From contig NZ_BCUZ01000006.1 in NCBI RefSeq assembly GCF_001591485.1, positions 1 to 64,000 on the forward strand: 64,000 nt of DNA, written 5' to 3'. The position numbers and the translations under genes are program-made. Numbering within the stretch: the stretch's first letter is position 1; each line of letters starts with the position of its first letter. This stretch comes from Neobacillus fumarioli NBRC 102428 (GTDB lineage: Bacteria; Bacillota; Bacilli; Bacillales; Cytobacillaceae). Of the stretch, positions 34,250 through 45,513 are shown piece after piece. The notes under the pieces were generated by a model that had not been told where the DNA came from, did no database searches, and saw nothing but the letters and a program-made list of their open reading frames with translations.

Positions 34250-34894
34250 TCACTCTCCGAGAATTGTCAGCAAATCGGTCATATGCTCCAAAATGTAATC
34301 CGGTTCATATTTGGCAATATAATCCCTTCCTTTGATCGACCAGGCAACTCCGGCTGTTTTCGTTCCGGCATTTTTTCCTGCCAATATATCATGGTAATTA
34401 TCACCAACCATTAGCGCTTGATCTGAAGTTGAGTCCAGCTGCTCCAACGCTTTAAAAATCGGCTCAGGATCAGGTTTCACATTTGTTACATGCTCCATGG
34501 CGACCACTACTTTAAAAAACGGATCTAACCCCAATAAGCGGAGGCCCTTCATTGCAGTGTCTCCCCTTTTGGTTGTTACCACACCAAGCTTATAGCCTGA
34601 TTCACTTAATTTCTTAATCGTCTCTAGAACACCGGGAAATTCTTTTACTAAAGCGTCATGGTTAGCAAGGTTAAATGTACGATATTCCAGTACCAATTCC
34701 TCAACCCTATCCGGGTCAACCGTACTGAATGCTTCATGAAGCGTTGGTCCCATAAACGGCAGAACATCCTCACGACTGTATTTACCAGGGTAATATTTAT
34801 CAAGTGTATGCAAATAAGTAGTAATAATGAGTTCATTCGTATCAATTAAGGTTCCGTCTAAATCAAATAAGATCGTGTTTATATTGTGTGTCAT
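34250..34894 (-). CDS. ppaX: Pyrophosphatase PpaX
   Basis: HAD-superfamily hydrolase of 214 residues that removes pyrophosphate made when HprK dephosphorylates Ser-P-HPr. It has motif I FDLDGTLIDTNELI, motif II VVTTKRGDTA, motif III KPDPEPIFKAL and motif IV MVGDNYHDILAGKNAG. ATG at 34894 is preceded by AAAGGAAG. Location in the hprK-lgt operon supports the name. Confidence 0.93.
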   Translation of the reverse strand: MTHNINTILFDLDGTLIDTNELIITTYLHTLDKYYPGKYSREDVLPFMGPTLHEAFSTVDPDRVEELVLEYRTFNLANHDALVKEFPGVLETIKKLSESGYKLGVVTTKRGDTAMKGLRLLGLDPFFKVVVAMEHVTNVKPDPEPIFKALEQLDSTSDQALMVGDNYHDILAGKNAGTKTAGVAWSIKGRDYIAKYEPDYILEHMTDLLTILGE

Positions 34895-34921
34895 GGTTGC
34901 TTCCTTTCTAAACAATAGCTC

Positions 34922-35740
34922 TTACTCATCCTGAGCTAAATAACGAACATTTGCAAGATTCTTTTTCCGCCGATAAAGGATCAAGGCAAGTGCGGCTACG
35001 ATCAGGACGATGGAAATGACCTGTGCCATGCGGAGATTGGAAGTCAGCATCAAGCTGTCCGTTCTCAATCCTTCTACAAAGAAACGGCCGGTAGAATACC
35101 AAATAACATAGGATAAAAACATCTCACCGCGGGGCAAATTCACCCGACGCAGCAAGATTAACAGAAGAAAGCCGAGAAAATCCCAAGCCGATTCATATAA
35201 AAAAGTAGGCTGGTAATAGGTCCCTCGAATATACATTTGGTTGACTATAAAATCCGGTAAATGCAGGCTTTCCAAAAATGCCCGGGTTGTCGGGCCGCCA
35301 TGTGCCTCCTGATTCATGAAATTCCCCCAGCGGCCGATCGCCTGCCCGAGAATAATGCTCGGAGCCGCAATGTCGGCGATTTTCCAAAAAGACCACCCGC
35401 GTTTCCGAGAAAAAACAATCGCTGTAAGAACGGAGCCAATCAGCGCCCCATGAATGGCAATACCACCATTCCAAATTTTTGGAATGTCTGCCGGGTGATT
35501 TCTATAATATTCCCATTCAAAAATAACATAATAAATCCGAGCCGAGATAATGGCAATCGGAATCGCCCAAAGCATTAAATCAGCAAAGATATCCTTCGGC
35601 AGACCGCGGCGCTTTCCTTCACGGATCGCAAGAAACAGCGCCAAAGCAAGCCCGCAGCCAATAATAATACCATACCAGTGTACTTGAATCGGTCCAAGTG
35701 AAAAGGCAATGGGATTTAACGGATGAATGGTTTGGTTCAT
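34922..35740 (-). CDS. lgt: Prolipoprotein diacylglyceryl transferase
   Basis: Membrane enzyme attaching diacylglycerol to the lipobox Cys of lipoproteins (such as the sulfate-binding protein in this window). The 272-residue protein has about seven hydrophobic segments, the Lgt signature [16 protein letters not shown] with the essential Arg, and the early conserved [20 protein letters not shown] precedes the ATG. It is 12 nt after hprK. Confidence 0.95.
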   Translation of the reverse strand: MNQTIHPLNPIAFSLGPIQVHWYGIIIGCGLALALFLAIREGKRRGLPKDIFADLMLWAIPIAIISARIYYVIFEWEYYRNHPADIPKIWNGGIAIHGALIGSVLTAIVFSRKRGWSFWKIADIAAPSIILGQAIGRWGNFMNQEAHGGPTTRAFLESLHLPDFIVNQMYIRGTYYQPTFLYESAWDFLGFLLLILLRRVNLPRGEMFLSYVIWYSTGRFFVEGLRTDSLMLTSNLRMAQVISIVLIVAALALILYRRKKNLANVRYLAQDE

Positions 35741-35752
35741 GTTCCTCTCCCC

Positions 35753-36682
35753 TTACTCATGATCTGCATCTTCAATTACGTCTGTTAAACGTTCGGTAAA
35801 TTGCTGTGCCGCATTGACACCCATTCGTTTCAGGCGATAATTCATTGCCGCTACCTCAATAATGACGGCTAGATTTCGTCCAGGACGGACCGGGATGGTT
35901 AGCTTGGTTATTTCCGTATCAATGATTTTCATTTTTTCTTCATCTAAACCTAGTCGGTCATACTGCTTTTTGGAATCCCATGTCTCTAAATTCACTACCA
36001 TCGTAATACGCTTATTACTACGAACAGCACCAGCACCAAACAGCGTCATCACATTGATAATCCCCAAGCCGCGAATTTCCAGTAAATGCTCGATTAATTC
36101 AGGGGAGTTACCAACCAATGTATCCTGATCTTCCTGACGGATTTCCACACAATCATCTGCAACAAGCCTGTGGCCCCGCTTGACCAATTCCAAAGCTGTT
36201 TCACTTTTCCCAACTCCGCTTTTCCCAATGATTAATACGCCGATTCCATAAACATCTACAAGGACACCATGAACTGCCGTAGTCGGAGCTAGCTTACTTT
36301 CTAAAAAGTTCGTCAGCCGGCTGGAAAAGCGGGTCGTTTTCATCGTGGTTCTCAGCACCGGAACAGACTCCCGTTCAGATGCCTCCAATAACTCAGGTGG
36401 AACTTCCAAACCTCTGGTAACAATAATCGCCGGCGTAATGTCGGTGCATAATTTCTCCATTCTTGATGATTTTTCCCGATCTGTTAGCTCATGATAGAAG
36501 CTCAGCTCCGTTTTTCCTAAAAGCTGAATCCGCTCTGCCGGATAAAATTTAAAATACCCCGCCATTTCAATTCCCGGCCGAGAAATATCACTGGTGGTGA
36601 TCGGACGGTTAATTCCTTCCTCACCGCTGATTAACTCCAGATTAAACTTGTCCAATATATCTTTCGTACGAACTTTTGGCAA
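35753..36682 (-). CDS. hprK: HPr kinase/phosphorylase
   Basis: Phosphorylates HPr and Crh on Ser46 and reverses it by phosphorolysis; the sensor step of carbon catabolite repression. The 309-residue protein has the Walker [15 protein letters not shown] near 154-160, the HPrK signature [21 protein letters not shown] and the C-terminal region [17 protein letters not shown]. Start is TTG at 36682 with AAAGGAGG upstream. First gene of the hprK-lgt-ppaX-yvoF operon; Crh is encoded at about 20.3 kb. Confidence 0.95.
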   Translation of the reverse strand: MPKVRTKDILDKFNLELISGEEGINRPITTSDISRPGIEMAGYFKFYPAERIQLLGKTELSFYHELTDREKSSRMEKLCTDITPAIIVTRGLEVPPELLEASERESVPVLRTTMKTTRFSSRLTNFLESKLAPTTAVHGVLVDVYGIGVLIIGKSGVGKSETALELVKRGHRLVADDCVEIRQEDQDTLVGNSPELIEHLLEIRGLGIINVMTLFGAGAVRSNKRITMVVNLETWDSKKQYDRLGLDEEKMKIIDTEITKLTIPVRPGRNLAVIIEVAAMNYRLKRMGVNAAQQFTERLTDVIEDADHE

Positions 36683-37108
36683 AAAATGTTCCTCCTTTAT
36701 TCTATAAAGCTAAAAGCTCCCCCATTAGTCCCTATTATCTGGTGGGAATACAACTTCAAACGTTCGTGTCACTTCTGCAGCCAGGCAAGACTTGCGACAG
36801 AAATTCTGCTACTCAAAGCTAGCCATGCACGATCATTATGCTTAATCATATTCATTTCCTCTTATTTTAGCATTTTTTCAACAAGAACCATACTAATACA
36901 GTTTGGCCATTTCCCAAACAGGGCTTGACGGCTTTATCCCTGACAACACGGTTAAAACTAGCAAGCAAACCATCCATACGACAGCGACAAACATAATAAA
37001 AAGCAATAATTCCATTTTTTGGATTTTCAGGGATAGATTATATTCATAAATATTTGTCAAAAATGATTTTACAATAAAAAAATCAAGGAGGCTGTAGCAG
37101 CAATCCAA
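36683..37108. other. Intergenic region between divergent hprK and amidase
   Basis: No convincing gene. A minus-strand frame at 36893-37015 would encode about 40 residues with one membrane segment but lacks a ribosome site. AAGGAGG at 37085-37091 lies about 17 nt before the amidase ATG. Promoters are presumably here but I cannot fix them. Confidence 0.4.
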
Positions 37109-38134
37109 ATGAAGAACATAAGATTGATTAAGGTACTGGCAGTTCTTAGTTTTATTGTTATCGCACTATCCTTCATCGTCGTTCTTTCCCATCGGTATCA
37201 AATTAAACTATCAAGCAACAAAACTGGATGGAGGATCAATATGAACATTAAACAGACACAGGTGAAATTTAAAACTAAAATTCATGAAAAAGTTTCCCCA
37301 GCTGAAAATATAGAAGCAACAGTAGGAGTTAATAGTTTAAACATTAGAAAACAACCTAGTTTGTCCAGCTCGGTTGTAGGAAAATTAAATTTGGGAACTA
37401 AAATAACCATTAGAGATGAACAATCTGGGTGGGCCAAAATTGAATCTTCTTCCGGAATCCAAGGGTGGGTATACATCAATTACATTTCTAAAGACTTACA
37501 GCCTGTTAATAATTCTACCCTATCAACACAAAATATGGAAAATGGACAGCAATCTCTTAAAGGAAAAATCATTGTGATTGATCCGGGTCACGGAGGGATT
37601 GATGATGGGACAACAAGCATTGTTGGAACATTTGAAAAAACATTAACTTTGGCGACAGCCAATGTCGTTGAAAAAAAACTTGAAGATGCCGGTGCCACTG
37701 TCATTATGACCCGGACAGACGATACTTATATTCCCTTAATGAAACGAGCGGAAATCTCAAACCAAAATCATGCAGATGCTTTTATAAGTTTTCATTATAA
37801 TTGCTTTAATGATCCATCGAAAAATGGTTTGACTGATTTTTACTATCAAAAGTCAAAAGATTATGATTTAGCCACCGATATTTTAAACGAGGTTGTTAAA
37901 ACAACGGGCTTAAATAATGATGGTACACGATTTGATAATTTAGAAGTATTACGCAATAATACGCAACCAAGTACACTGATCGAACTTGGTTTCCTTTCAA
38001 ATCATCGAGATGATTCAATTGTTGAAAATTCTTCTTACCCCGATAAAGTTGCTCAAGGGGTTTATCTAGGATTACTCGATTATTTTTCGACAAAAAAACA
38101 AGTTGCCACAGAAAATCAAAGACACGAATCATAA
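37109..38134 (+). CDS. N-acetylmuramoyl-L-alanine amidase with SH3 domain
   Basis: Cell-wall hydrolase of 341 residues. An N-terminal membrane anchor or uncleaved signal (VLAVLSFIVIALSFIVVLSH) is followed by a bacterial SH3 domain (about 68-128, VNSLNIRKQPSLSSSVVGKL) and an Amidase_3 catalytic domain (about 150-330). Zn ligands and catalytic residues are visible in VIDPGHGGIDDG, FEKTLTLATA, SFHYNC and IELGFLSNHRDD. The only good ribosome site is about 17 nt before the ATG, unusually far. It stands on the opposite strand within the hprK-yvlD-yvlB neighbourhood, so it looks inserted. Confidence 0.85.
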   Translation: MKNIRLIKVLAVLSFIVIALSFIVVLSHRYQIKLSSNKTGWRINMNIKQTQVKFKTKIHEKVSPAENIEATVGVNSLNIRKQPSLSSSVVGKLNLGTKITIRDEQSGWAKIESSSGIQGWVYINYISKDLQPVNNSTLSTQNMENGQQSLKGKIIVIDPGHGGIDDGTTSIVGTFEKTLTLATANVVEKKLEDAGATVIMTRTDDTYIPLMKRAEISNQNHADAFISFHYNCFNDPSKNGLTDFYYQKSKDYDLATDILNEVVKTTGLNNDGTRFDNLEVLRNNTQPSTLIELGFLSNHRDDSIVENSSYPDKVAQGVYLGLLDYFSTKKQVATENQRHES

Positions 38135-38154
38135 ATCTCATGTCTTTGATTTTT
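38113..38154 (+). terminator. Terminator of the amidase gene
   Basis: ATCAAAGACA (38115-38124) pairs with TGTCTTTGAT (38141-38150), followed by TTTTCT. The amidase stop codon is in the loop. Confidence 0.8.
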
Positions 38155-38159
38155 CTAAT

Positions 38160-38190
38160 CATAAAAAAAAGCACCCGCAGGCACCTTTTT
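38160..38190 (-). terminator. Terminator of the yvlB-yvlD operon
   Basis: On the minus strand AAAAAG..CC-TGC-GG..CTTTTTTT forms an interrupted stem with a T-run just after the yvlD stop. The inner part is mismatched. Confidence 0.5.
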
Positions 38191-38192
38191 AG

Positions 38193-38558
38193 TTATCGTT
38201 TTGTTCTTGACGCAGGTTCAAATAAGGCCTTTTGAATAATAAGGTTCACAAGCGACATTAGTACCGAAAATAGCAAGGCCATGCCAAAGCCGTGGATTTC
38301 AAAGGAAGGTCCCATCAGGTAATCCGTTATCTCTAGGGTGATGGCATTGATGACAAACAAAAACAGCCCTATCGTCAACAGTGTCACCGGCAAGGTCAAC
38401 AAGATTAAGAGCGGTCGAACCAGCAGATTGAGTATGGATAATAAAATGCTTGCCTGCAATGCGGCTGAAAATCCTGCAAGGTAAAAACTGTCTTTAAAAT
38501 AGCCGGCAAGTGCCATAAACAAAACTGCATTGATCAAACATCCCATTAACCATCTCAT
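38193..38558 (-). CDS. yvlD: Phage holin family / YvlD membrane protein
   Basis: A 121-residue protein with four hydrophobic segments, of the YvlD/'Mycobacterial 4 TMS' family (PF04020). The hallmark LLNLLVRPLLILLTLPVTLLTIGLF is present as ILNLLVRPLLILLTLPVTLL. In B. subtilis yvlABCD belongs to the sigma-W/LiaRS envelope-stress context. AGGAG lies before the ATG; it is 24 nt after yvlB. Confidence 0.88.
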   Translation of the reverse strand: MRWLMGCLINAVLFMALAGYFKDSFYLAGFSAALQASILLSILNLLVRPLLILLTLPVTLLTIGLFLFVINAITLEITDYLMGPSFEIHGFGMALLFSVLMSLVNLIIQKALFEPASRTKR

Positions 38559-38582
38559 ATTTTCAAACTCCTAACATAAAAA

Positions 38583-39686
38583 TTACTCATATGCCTTTTG
38601 AACAGTAATGGTTCCCGTTTTTGTTTCGGCATATATTTTTAACATTTTATCAGGATGCTGGATGGATTGGAAGCGAAGTGATTTTTGCATTACATCACTC
38701 TTTTCCTCAAGAATTTGCACGCCAACCAGCTTAAGATGGAAGCCGCCGAGATTGCTTTTAAGTTCTCCATTTACCGGAGTCTCTTCCGGAATCTGAACAT
38801 CAATCGCGCCGGTTGTTGTTTTCGCATGGAGCCATTCGCAGTCTGCTCCTTTAAGATCAAAGGAGATATTGCCGCTAAACGACTGGACTTCTGCCTTTTT
38901 AAAATCCCCTTCAAGCCTGATGGTTCCGTTAATGGTCTCCGCTTCGACCTCCTCCAAGTTTCCATTGAAATGAACTTTTCCGTTTGCAGCTTCGACCACC
39001 GCTTTTTCCCCTTCTATCTTATCAAGAATGATTTTTCCGTTAGCGGTTTTAACACGAAGATCCTGAACATTCATTGCTTCGCCGACAATCGGACCATTAA
39101 ATACCCGAATTCGGGCAGTTTCGTATTGAGCTTTTGGCACAAACATAACAGCATCTACTTTCATCCACTTTTGATGGGTTAGAAAATGCAATTTCCCCCC
39201 TTCCACTGAAAAATCGGTATCACTTAAAAAAGATTGCCTAGCGTGATCCTGGCTGTCAACGCGATAAACCTTTGCCTCGCATTCCACACGAACATCGGGC
39301 TGATCCCAAGCTGTGATTTTTACCGAACCATTGGCAACATCAATATCGATATCTTTTACATCGGCATTTCCATGATGAAAGATATGGGAAATTTCCACAG
39401 ATTGCACAAAATTCAGGTCAAAATCAAAGTCTTTAATCTTTTTAAAGGCCGAATCTACAAATTCAAAAAACTTTTCTTTTGTTGATTGATATTTGGCATA
39501 TCTCGAGTCTTCCTTTTTAGCTTCCTCAAAGTGTACTCCAGAGGAAAGTTCGTGAATCATCTGCTCCTGCTTTTGCTTCATAGTTTGCTGGGCGTTTTCC
39601 AATTCCTCTAAAAGCGTTAAGGCTTCGTCTACCGTCAACTTTCCTTCTTCCACCATTTTCAAAATCCGCTTTCGTTCCTCTTTCAT
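38583..39686 (-). CDS. yvlB: DUF4097 family protein YvlB
   Basis: A 367-residue protein with an N-terminal SHOCT-like helical domain (ERKRILKMVEEGKLTVDEALTLLEEL) and a C-terminal beta-helical DUF4097 adhesin-like domain made of short strands with repeating NG and TxTG turns. It lacks a signal peptide. Related to YvlB/LiaX proteins of envelope-stress clusters. ATG at 39686 follows GAGGTGG. It forms an operon with yvlD; yvlA and yvlC are not here. Confidence 0.85.
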   Translation of the reverse strand: MKEERKRILKMVEEGKLTVDEALTLLEELENAQQTMKQKQEQMIHELSSGVHFEEAKKEDSRYAKYQSTKEKFFEFVDSAFKKIKDFDFDLNFVQSVEISHIFHHGNADVKDIDIDVANGSVKITAWDQPDVRVECEAKVYRVDSQDHARQSFLSDTDFSVEGGKLHFLTHQKWMKVDAVMFVPKAQYETARIRVFNGPIVGEAMNVQDLRVKTANGKIILDKIEGEKAVVEAANGKVHFNGNLEEVEAETINGTIRLEGDFKKAEVQSFSGNISFDLKGADCEWLHAKTTTGAIDVQIPEETPVNGELKSNLGGFHLKLVGVQILEEKSDVMQKSLRFQSIQHPDKMLKIYAETKTGTITVQKAYE

Positions 39687-39843
39687 TCGGTTCCACCTCA
39701 AATTTCAAATTTGTCCTTTTTCATCTTATTCAGACTTCTGGGTCATTATCCTTCTATTACGGAAATCCGTGATGGATAGTTTCGTATTTAGGGCATAGAG
39801 TCCTTCAACGGGACCTCCTGAGGCTCACTATCTAAGATCGTGT

Positions 39844-39872
39844 AAAAAAAGAGCTAAAGCACTGCTCTAGCT
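39844..39872 (-). terminator. Terminator of uvrBA
   Basis: AGCTAAAGC (39852-39860) pairs with GCTCTAGCT (39864-39872) with one G-T pair, followed on the minus strand by TTTTTTT. The uvrA stop codon lies inside the stem. Confidence 0.85.
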
Positions 39873-42743
39873 TTTCATACTCATTTCTTGTTCTTTGATT
39901 TGTTGTTTCATTCTTAACCGGTCGCGTTCGAGAATCGGTTTTAAGTATTTACCGGTATATGATTCCGATACTTCTGCTATCTTTTCAGGTGTTCCGCTTG
40001 CGATAATCGTACCGCCCCTGTCGCCGCCCTCAGGCCCAAGGTCGATGATGTAGTCTGCAGCCTTGATCACATCGAGATTGTGTTCAATTACCAGGACGGT
40101 ATCACCATTTTCAACCAAGCGCTGTAATACAACAAGCAACCTGGAGATGTCGTCGACATGAAGACCAGTTGTTGGCTCATCCAAAATGTAGAAAGACCTG
40201 CCGGTAGAACGGCGATGCAGTTCTGATGCAAGCTTTACTCGCTGGGCTTCCCCGCCCGACAGTGTGGTTGCCGGCTGCCCAAGCTTAATATAGCCTAAAC
40301 CAACATCATAAATCGTCTGAAGCTTGCGGCTGATTTTCGGAATGTTTTCGAAAAATTTTAAGGCATCTTCAACGGTCATATCGAGAACTTCAGAAATATT
40401 TTTCCCCTTATATTTCACTTCAAGCGTTTCCCGGTTGTAGCGTTTCCCGTGGCACACTTCACAAGGAACATAAACATCAGGCAAAAAGTGCATTTCAATT
40501 TTGATAATCCCGTCACCTCGACAGGCTTCACAGCGCCCGCCTTTTACATTAAAGCTGAAGCGGCCTTTTTTATAGCCGCGGACCTTCGCTTCATTTGTCG
40601 CCGCAAACAAGTCGCGGATGTCATCGAATACACCTGTATAGGTAGCCGGATTGGAGCGCGGCGTACGGCCGATCGGTGACTGATCAATGTCAATCACTTT
40701 ATCTAAATGGTCAAGCCCTTTGATACTCTTAAACTCGCCAGGCTTTGTCTTCGCATTGTTTAACTTTTGTGCCAATGCTTTATGAAGAATTTCATTCACA
40801 AGCGTACTTTTCCCGGAACCGGAAACACCTGTTACGGCGATAAACAGTCCGAGAGGGAACTTCACATTGACATGTTTTAAATTATTCTCTGCAGCACCCT
40901 TGATTTCGACATAGCGGCCGTCTGGCTTACGGCGCTCAAGTGGGAGCGGAATAAATTTCTTGCCTGATAAATACTGTCCTGTCAATGAATTCGGGTCAGC
41001 CATGACCTCTTTAGGCGTTCCGGCGGAAATCACTTCACCACCGTGCACCCCTGCTCCCGGCCCGATGTCGATCAAGTAATCAGCTGCCAGCATCGTATCT
41101 TCATCATGCTCAACAACAATCAATGTGTTGCCGATATCGCGCATACTCTGCAATGTCCCGATTAAGCGGTCATTATCCCGCTGGTGCAGCCCGATGGACG
41201 GCTCGTCCAAAATATAGAGCACCCCGGTCAGGCGCGAGCCGATTTGTGTCGCAAGGCGAATCCTTTGCGCCTCCCCGCCGGAAAGCGTTCCGGCTGTCCG
41301 GCTAAGCGTCAAATAATCGAGCCCGACATTCACCAGGAACCCGAGCCGTTCATTAATTTCCCGCAAAATCAATCTGGCAATCTGCATTTCTTTTTCAGAT
41401 AATGTCAAGCTGTTAAAAAACTTCATCGCCTCTTCAATGGAAAGTTCCGTTACCTGGCTGATATGGCGACCGTTGATGAGCACGGCAAGACTTTCTTTTT
41501 TCAGCCGGTACCCTTTACAACTTGGGCACGGCTTCTGCGACATGTATTTTTCCATTTGCTCGCGGATATAATCAGAACTTGTTTCCTTAAACCGGCGCTC
41601 TATATTGCGGATTACCCCTTCAAATTCAATATACCCCTCGCGAAGTTGGCCAAAATCATTTTCATAGCGGAAATAAATTTTCTCTCCGCCCGAACCATAG
41701 AGAATCTTATCAAGCTGGTGTTCGGGAATATCTTTAATCGGAAGATCCATATCAATTCCGTAATGATTGCAAACCGAAGCAAGTAACTGCGGATAATACT
41801 GCGAACTTGTCGGCTCCCATGGGGCAATGGCATGCTCCTTTAGGGATAATTCCTTATTTGGAATCACCAGATCGACATCCACTTCCAATTTGGAACCGAG
41901 GCCGTCACACTCCGGGCAGGCACCGAATGGACTGTTAAAAGAAAACATCCGCGGTTCTAATTCCCCAATGGAAAAACCGCATAGCGGGCAGGCGTGGTTT
42001 TCACTAAACATCAGTTCTTCCTCACCGATGACATCCACAATGACTTTTCCATCGCCAAGTCCCAACGCAGTTTCAAGTGAATCAGCAACCCGGGCGGACA
42101 CGCCCTCTTTGACGACAATCCGGTCGATCACGACTTCAATGGTATGCTTTTTGTTTTTTTCCAGCTCGATCTCTTCACTCAGGTCCATCATTTCGCCATC
42201 CACACGAACACGGACAAAGCCTTGCTTTTTAATATCCTCCAACACTTTCACATGGGCACCTTTACGTCCGGACACTACTGGAGCCAAAATTTGCATTTTC
42301 GTTCGTTCCGGGTATTCAAGAATCCGGTCGACCATCTGCTCAATGGTTTGCGAAGAGATTTCGATCCCGTGATTCGGGCATGTTGGATGGCCGATTCTGG
42401 CAAATAAAAGACGTAAATAATCGTAAATTTCGGTTACTGTTCCAACGGTTGAACGCGGGTTCCGGCTCGTTGTTTTTTGATCGATGGAAATGGCCGGAGA
42501 CAGGCCCTCGATAGTATCAACATCCGGTTTGTCCATCTGCCCGAGAAACTGCCGGGCATAAGCCGATAAAGATTCGACGTATCTGCGCTGTCCCTCGGCA
42601 TAAATCGTATCAAACGCAAGCGAAGACTTTCCCGAACCGGAAAGCCCTGTGATGACCACAAGCTGATCTCTCGGAATCGTGACATCAATATTTTTTAAAT
42701 TATTGGCTCTTGCACCTTTCACAATCAATTTTTCCATTGCCAT
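39867..42743 (-). CDS. uvrA: Excinuclease ABC subunit A
   Basis: DNA damage sensor of nucleotide excision repair. The 958-residue protein has two ABC ATPase units: Walker [15 protein letters not shown] near 31-44 and [14 protein letters not shown] near 640-653; signatures [12 protein letters not shown] and [12 protein letters not shown]; zinc fingers [28 protein letters not shown] (split CxxC pairs) and [36 protein letters not shown] precedes the ATG. It starts 7 nt after uvrB. Confidence 0.97.
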   Translation of the reverse strand: MAMEKLIVKGARANNLKNIDVTIPRDQLVVITGLSGSGKSSLAFDTIYAEGQRRYVESLSAYARQFLGQMDKPDVDTIEGLSPAISIDQKTTSRNPRSTVGTVTEIYDYLRLLFARIGHPTCPNHGIEISSQTIEQMVDRILEYPERTKMQILAPVVSGRKGAHVKVLEDIKKQGFVRVRVDGEMMDLSEEIELEKNKKHTIEVVIDRIVVKEGVSARVADSLETALGLGDGKVIVDVIGEEELMFSENHACPLCGFSIGELEPRMFSFNSPFGACPECDGLGSKLEVDVDLVIPNKELSLKEHAIAPWEPTSSQYYPQLLASVCNHYGIDMDLPIKDIPEHQLDKILYGSGGEKIYFRYENDFGQLREGYIEFEGVIRNIERRFKETSSDYIREQMEKYMSQKPCPSCKGYRLKKESLAVLINGRHISQVTELSIEEAMKFFNSLTLSEKEMQIARLILREINERLGFLVNVGLDYLTLSRTAGTLSGGEAQRIRLATQIGSRLTGVLYILDEPSIGLHQRDNDRLIGTLQSMRDIGNTLIVVEHDEDTMLAADYLIDIGPGAGVHGGEVISAGTPKEVMADPNSLTGQYLSGKKFIPLPLERRKPDGRYVEIKGAAENNLKHVNVKFPLGLFIAVTGVSGSGKSTLVNEILHKALAQKLNNAKTKPGEFKSIKGLDHLDKVIDIDQSPIGRTPRSNPATYTGVFDDIRDLFAATNEAKVRGYKKGRFSFNVKGGRCEACRGDGIIKIEMHFLPDVYVPCEVCHGKRYNRETLEVKYKGKNISEVLDMTVEDALKFFENIPKISRKLQTIYDVGLGYIKLGQPATTLSGGEAQRVKLASELHRRSTGRSFYILDEPTTGLHVDDISRLLVVLQRLVENGDTVLVIEHNLDVIKAADYIIDLGPEGGDRGGTIIASGTPEKIAEVSESYTGKYLKPILERDRLRMKQQIKEQEMSMKS

Positions 42744-42750
42744 TGTACTT

Positions 42751-44730
42751 TTATCCTTCCGCTTTCAATTCAAATAATAGATCACGCAATTCGGCTGCAC
42801 GCTCGAAATCAAGCGCTTTGGCCGCTTCTTTCATTTCTTTTTCCATATCGGCGATTAAGCGGTCTTTTTCCTTTTTCGACATCTTGCTGAAGGAAGTTGA
42901 TGGTTTATATTCCTCTTGCTCCTCAGCAGCATAGGTGGCGCGAATGACATCGCGTATATCTTTCTGTATCGTTTCCGGGGTAATCCCGTGTTTGCGGTTA
43001 TATTCCTCTTGAATCGTGCGGCGTCGTTTTGTTTCGCTGATGGCCTTCTCCATCGAATCCGTGATGCGGTCAGCATACATAATGACCTGCCCGTTGGCAT
43101 TCCTGGCCGCCCGGCCGATCGTCTGAATCAAGGAACGTTCCGAACGGAGGAAACCTTCCTTGTCGGCATCAAGAATCGCTACCAGCGATACTTCCGGGAT
43201 ATCGAGACCTTCCCGAAGCAGGTTAATCCCGACGAGTACATCATATTTACCAAGTCGAAGTTCACGGATAATCTCAATCCGTTCTAATGTCTTGATCTCC
43301 GAATGGAGATACTGAACCTTAATTCCAATTTCTTTTAAATAGTCCGTTAAGTCCTCCGACATTTTTTTCGTCAGCGTGGTGACAAGCACCCGTTCGTTTT
43401 TCTTTACCCGCTCCTGAATTTCGCCAATCAAGTCATCAATCTGCCCCTCAATCGGCCGGACATCAATCTTCGGATCCAACAATCCCGTCGGCCTGATGAT
43501 TTGCTCAACCATTTTCGGTGTATGCTCGATTTCATATGGTCCGGGTGTAGCGGATACATAAATAATATTATGAATATGTTTCTCAAACTCATCAAACTTT
43601 AGCGGACGGTTATCAAGGGCTGATGGCAGACGGAAGCCATGCTCAACAAGTACTTCCTTCCTCGCCTTATCACCGTTGTACATTCCCCTGATTTGCGGCA
43701 GGGTCACATGAGACTCATCAATCACAATCAGAAAGTCTTTTGGAAAATAATCGAGCAGTGTATATGGCGTAGAACCCGCAGGTCTTAGTGTCAGATGACG
43801 CGAGTAATTCTCAATGCCGGAGCAAAAACCCATCTCGTGCATCATTTCTAGGTCATAACGGGTACGTTGTTCCAGCCGCTGAGCTTCCAGCAATTTATTT
43901 TCCGCCTTTAACACGGCAAGCCGTTCTTCCAGTTCTTTTTCAATATTTTGGATGGCCAGGCGCATTTTTTCTTCTCTGGTGACGAAGTGGGATGCCGGAA
44001 AAATCGCCGCATGTTCGCGTTCGCCGACGATTTCACCGGTAAGGGCATCGACTTCGCGTATACGGTCAATTTCATCCCCGAAAAATTCAACTCGGATGCA
44101 GTGCTCATCGCGGGAAGCCGGAAAGATTTCGACGACATCGCCGCGGACCCGGAACGTCCCACGCTTAAAATCAATATCGTTCCGTTCATATTGGATATCG
44201 ACAAGGCGGTGAAGCAATTGATTTCTTTCAATTTCCATGCCGGTTCTTAAAGAAACAACCAACTCGCGGTATTCTTCCGGCGAACCGAGACCGTAGATAC
44301 AGGACACACTGGCAATAATAATCACGTCATTACGTTCAAATAACGCAGATGTTGCCGAGTGCCGAAGTTTATCGATTTCATCATTAATGCTGGCGTCTTT
44401 TTCAATAAATGTATCTGTCTGCGGAACATATGCTTCCGGCTGATAGTAATCGTAGTAACTGACGAAATATTCGACCGCATTGTTCGGGAAAAATTCTTTA
44501 AACTCGCTGTATAACTGGCCCGCCAGCGTTTTATTATGAGCAATCACAAGTGTTGGTTTGTTGACCTCTTTAATGACATTGGAAATGGTAAATGTCTTCC
44601 CTGTTCCCGTTGCTCCAAGAAGTGTTTGATGGCGTTTGTTACTTTTAACCCCTTCAACCAATTGTCTGATGGCCTCAGGCTGGTCACCCTGCGGTGAATA
44701 CTTCGAAACTAATTCAAATTGATTCTTCAC
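42751..44730 (-). CDS. uvrB: Excinuclease ABC subunit B
   Basis: DEAD-like helicase that verifies damage and recruits UvrC. The 659-residue product has Walker [17 protein letters not shown] near 39-46, the beta-hairpin region [20 protein letters not shown], helicase motifs [11 protein letters not shown] and TIGRAARN, and the C-terminal UVR motif for UvrC contact ([18 protein letters not shown]). Start is GTG at 44730 with GGGAGG upstream. A LexA box lies about 140 nt upstream. Confidence 0.97.
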   Translation of the reverse strand: MKNQFELVSKYSPQGDQPEAIRQLVEGVKSNKRHQTLLGATGTGKTFTISNVIKEVNKPTLVIAHNKTLAGQLYSEFKEFFPNNAVEYFVSYYDYYQPEAYVPQTDTFIEKDASINDEIDKLRHSATSALFERNDVIIIASVSCIYGLGSPEEYRELVVSLRTGMEIERNQLLHRLVDIQYERNDIDFKRGTFRVRGDVVEIFPASRDEHCIRVEFFGDEIDRIREVDALTGEIVGEREHAAIFPASHFVTREEKMRLAIQNIEKELEERLAVLKAENKLLEAQRLEQRTRYDLEMMHEMGFCSGIENYSRHLTLRPAGSTPYTLLDYFPKDFLIVIDESHVTLPQIRGMYNGDKARKEVLVEHGFRLPSALDNRPLKFDEFEKHIHNIIYVSATPGPYEIEHTPKMVEQIIRPTGLLDPKIDVRPIEGQIDDLIGEIQERVKKNERVLVTTLTKKMSEDLTDYLKEIGIKVQYLHSEIKTLERIEIIRELRLGKYDVLVGINLLREGLDIPEVSLVAILDADKEGFLRSERSLIQTIGRAARNANGQVIMYADRITDSMEKAISETKRRRTIQEEYNRKHGITPETIQKDIRDVIRATYAAEEQEEYKPSTSFSKMSKKEKDRLIADMEKEMKEAAKALDFERAAELRDLLFELKAEG

Positions 44731-44867
44731 AAAAAGCTGACCTCCCGTTAAACAAATTGCTTTTCAGCATGAAAACCTAATATGGACCGGGATGGCGCTG
44801 AAAAGTTGTTCCTGCAAATTTATATTATCATTCTACCACATTCCACTGAAAACAAACCAATAATATG

Positions 44868-44881
44868 CGAACTAATATTCG
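44868..44881 (-). promoter_or_regulatory. LexA (DinR) box of uvrBA
   Basis: CGAAC-TAAT-ATTCG differs from the Bacillus SOS box CGAAC-N4-GTTCG at one position. It lies just upstream of promoter-like sequence on the minus strand (TTGGTT near 44855-44860 and AT-rich -10 candidates). Confidence 0.7.
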
Positions 44882-44899
44882 TTATTTTTAGTTATGGGG

Positions 44900-44990
44900 C
44901 GGGTTCCCAATAAAAATGGATGATTGCTCTAATAAAATCGGGATATTCGCAAATAAAACTAGGTTATCCACTAATGAATATAGGAAGCAT
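44900..44990 (+). repeat. 21-bp tandem repeat, TTCGCAAATA family, locus 3 (degenerate)
   Basis: One clear unit (TTCGCAAATAAAACTAGG, motif at 44949) is flanked at 21-bp steps by decayed units near 44907 (CCCAATAAAAATGG), 44928 (CTCTAATAAAATCGGG) and 44970 (ACTAATGAATATAGG). Divergent from the five-unit loci at 6.1 and 30.4 kb but in the same register. Confidence 0.6.
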
Positions 44991-45513
44991 TAAGTCACGT
45001 TTAGCATTTAGTCGTTCTTCGGAGGTGATTTGTATAAAAAATCGAATTATAACATAAATGTCTAATTTTCAGGAAAACAAGAAATGTGATGAGAAATAAA
45101 AATTACATAATTATCCACTAAAATGACAAAAAAGTACTTAGAAATATCCAGCCAATAAGGATGTTTCGCAAAATAAACATAGTCTTGTGAAACACAAGTT
45201 ATATAAGGCTTTTTTGCTAGTTTTTAAAGAATTTTAGGTCTTTGAAACTATGCATCCTATTCATGAAAAGTATTCTCAAACATTAAAAATATATTACATT
45301 TTTGTTACGTTGGCTGGTGCAAAAATTGTTTAAATATGTAGATAAAGCCTGCATCCATACTATTTGGCGCAATTTCTGCTTTTTGTAATAGAAATTGTTT
45401 ACATGACCATATTTTGCATTTATTTACTAAATATCCATTTTACGTGGATGCACTTCATATGAAATTTTATTATTATAATCCATGTACAAAATTGAAATAA
45501 GGAAGTGCTTTAA
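44990..45513. other. AT-rich intergenic region before the LysM hydrolase
   Basis: No gene on either strand. TTTACA near 45398 and TATTTA 17 nt on, or TATAAT near 45474, are possible promoter parts for the LysM gene. I see no ydaO/c-di-AMP riboswitch core. Confidence 0.35.

Noticed and set aside
36893-37015. Small membrane protein on the minus strand before hprK
   Set aside because: One hydrophobic segment but no ribosome site and no family I recognise.
45000-45513. c-di-AMP (ydaO) riboswitch before the LysM hydrolase
   Set aside because: Such riboswitches are common before cell-wall hydrolases but none of the conserved core sequences are visible here.
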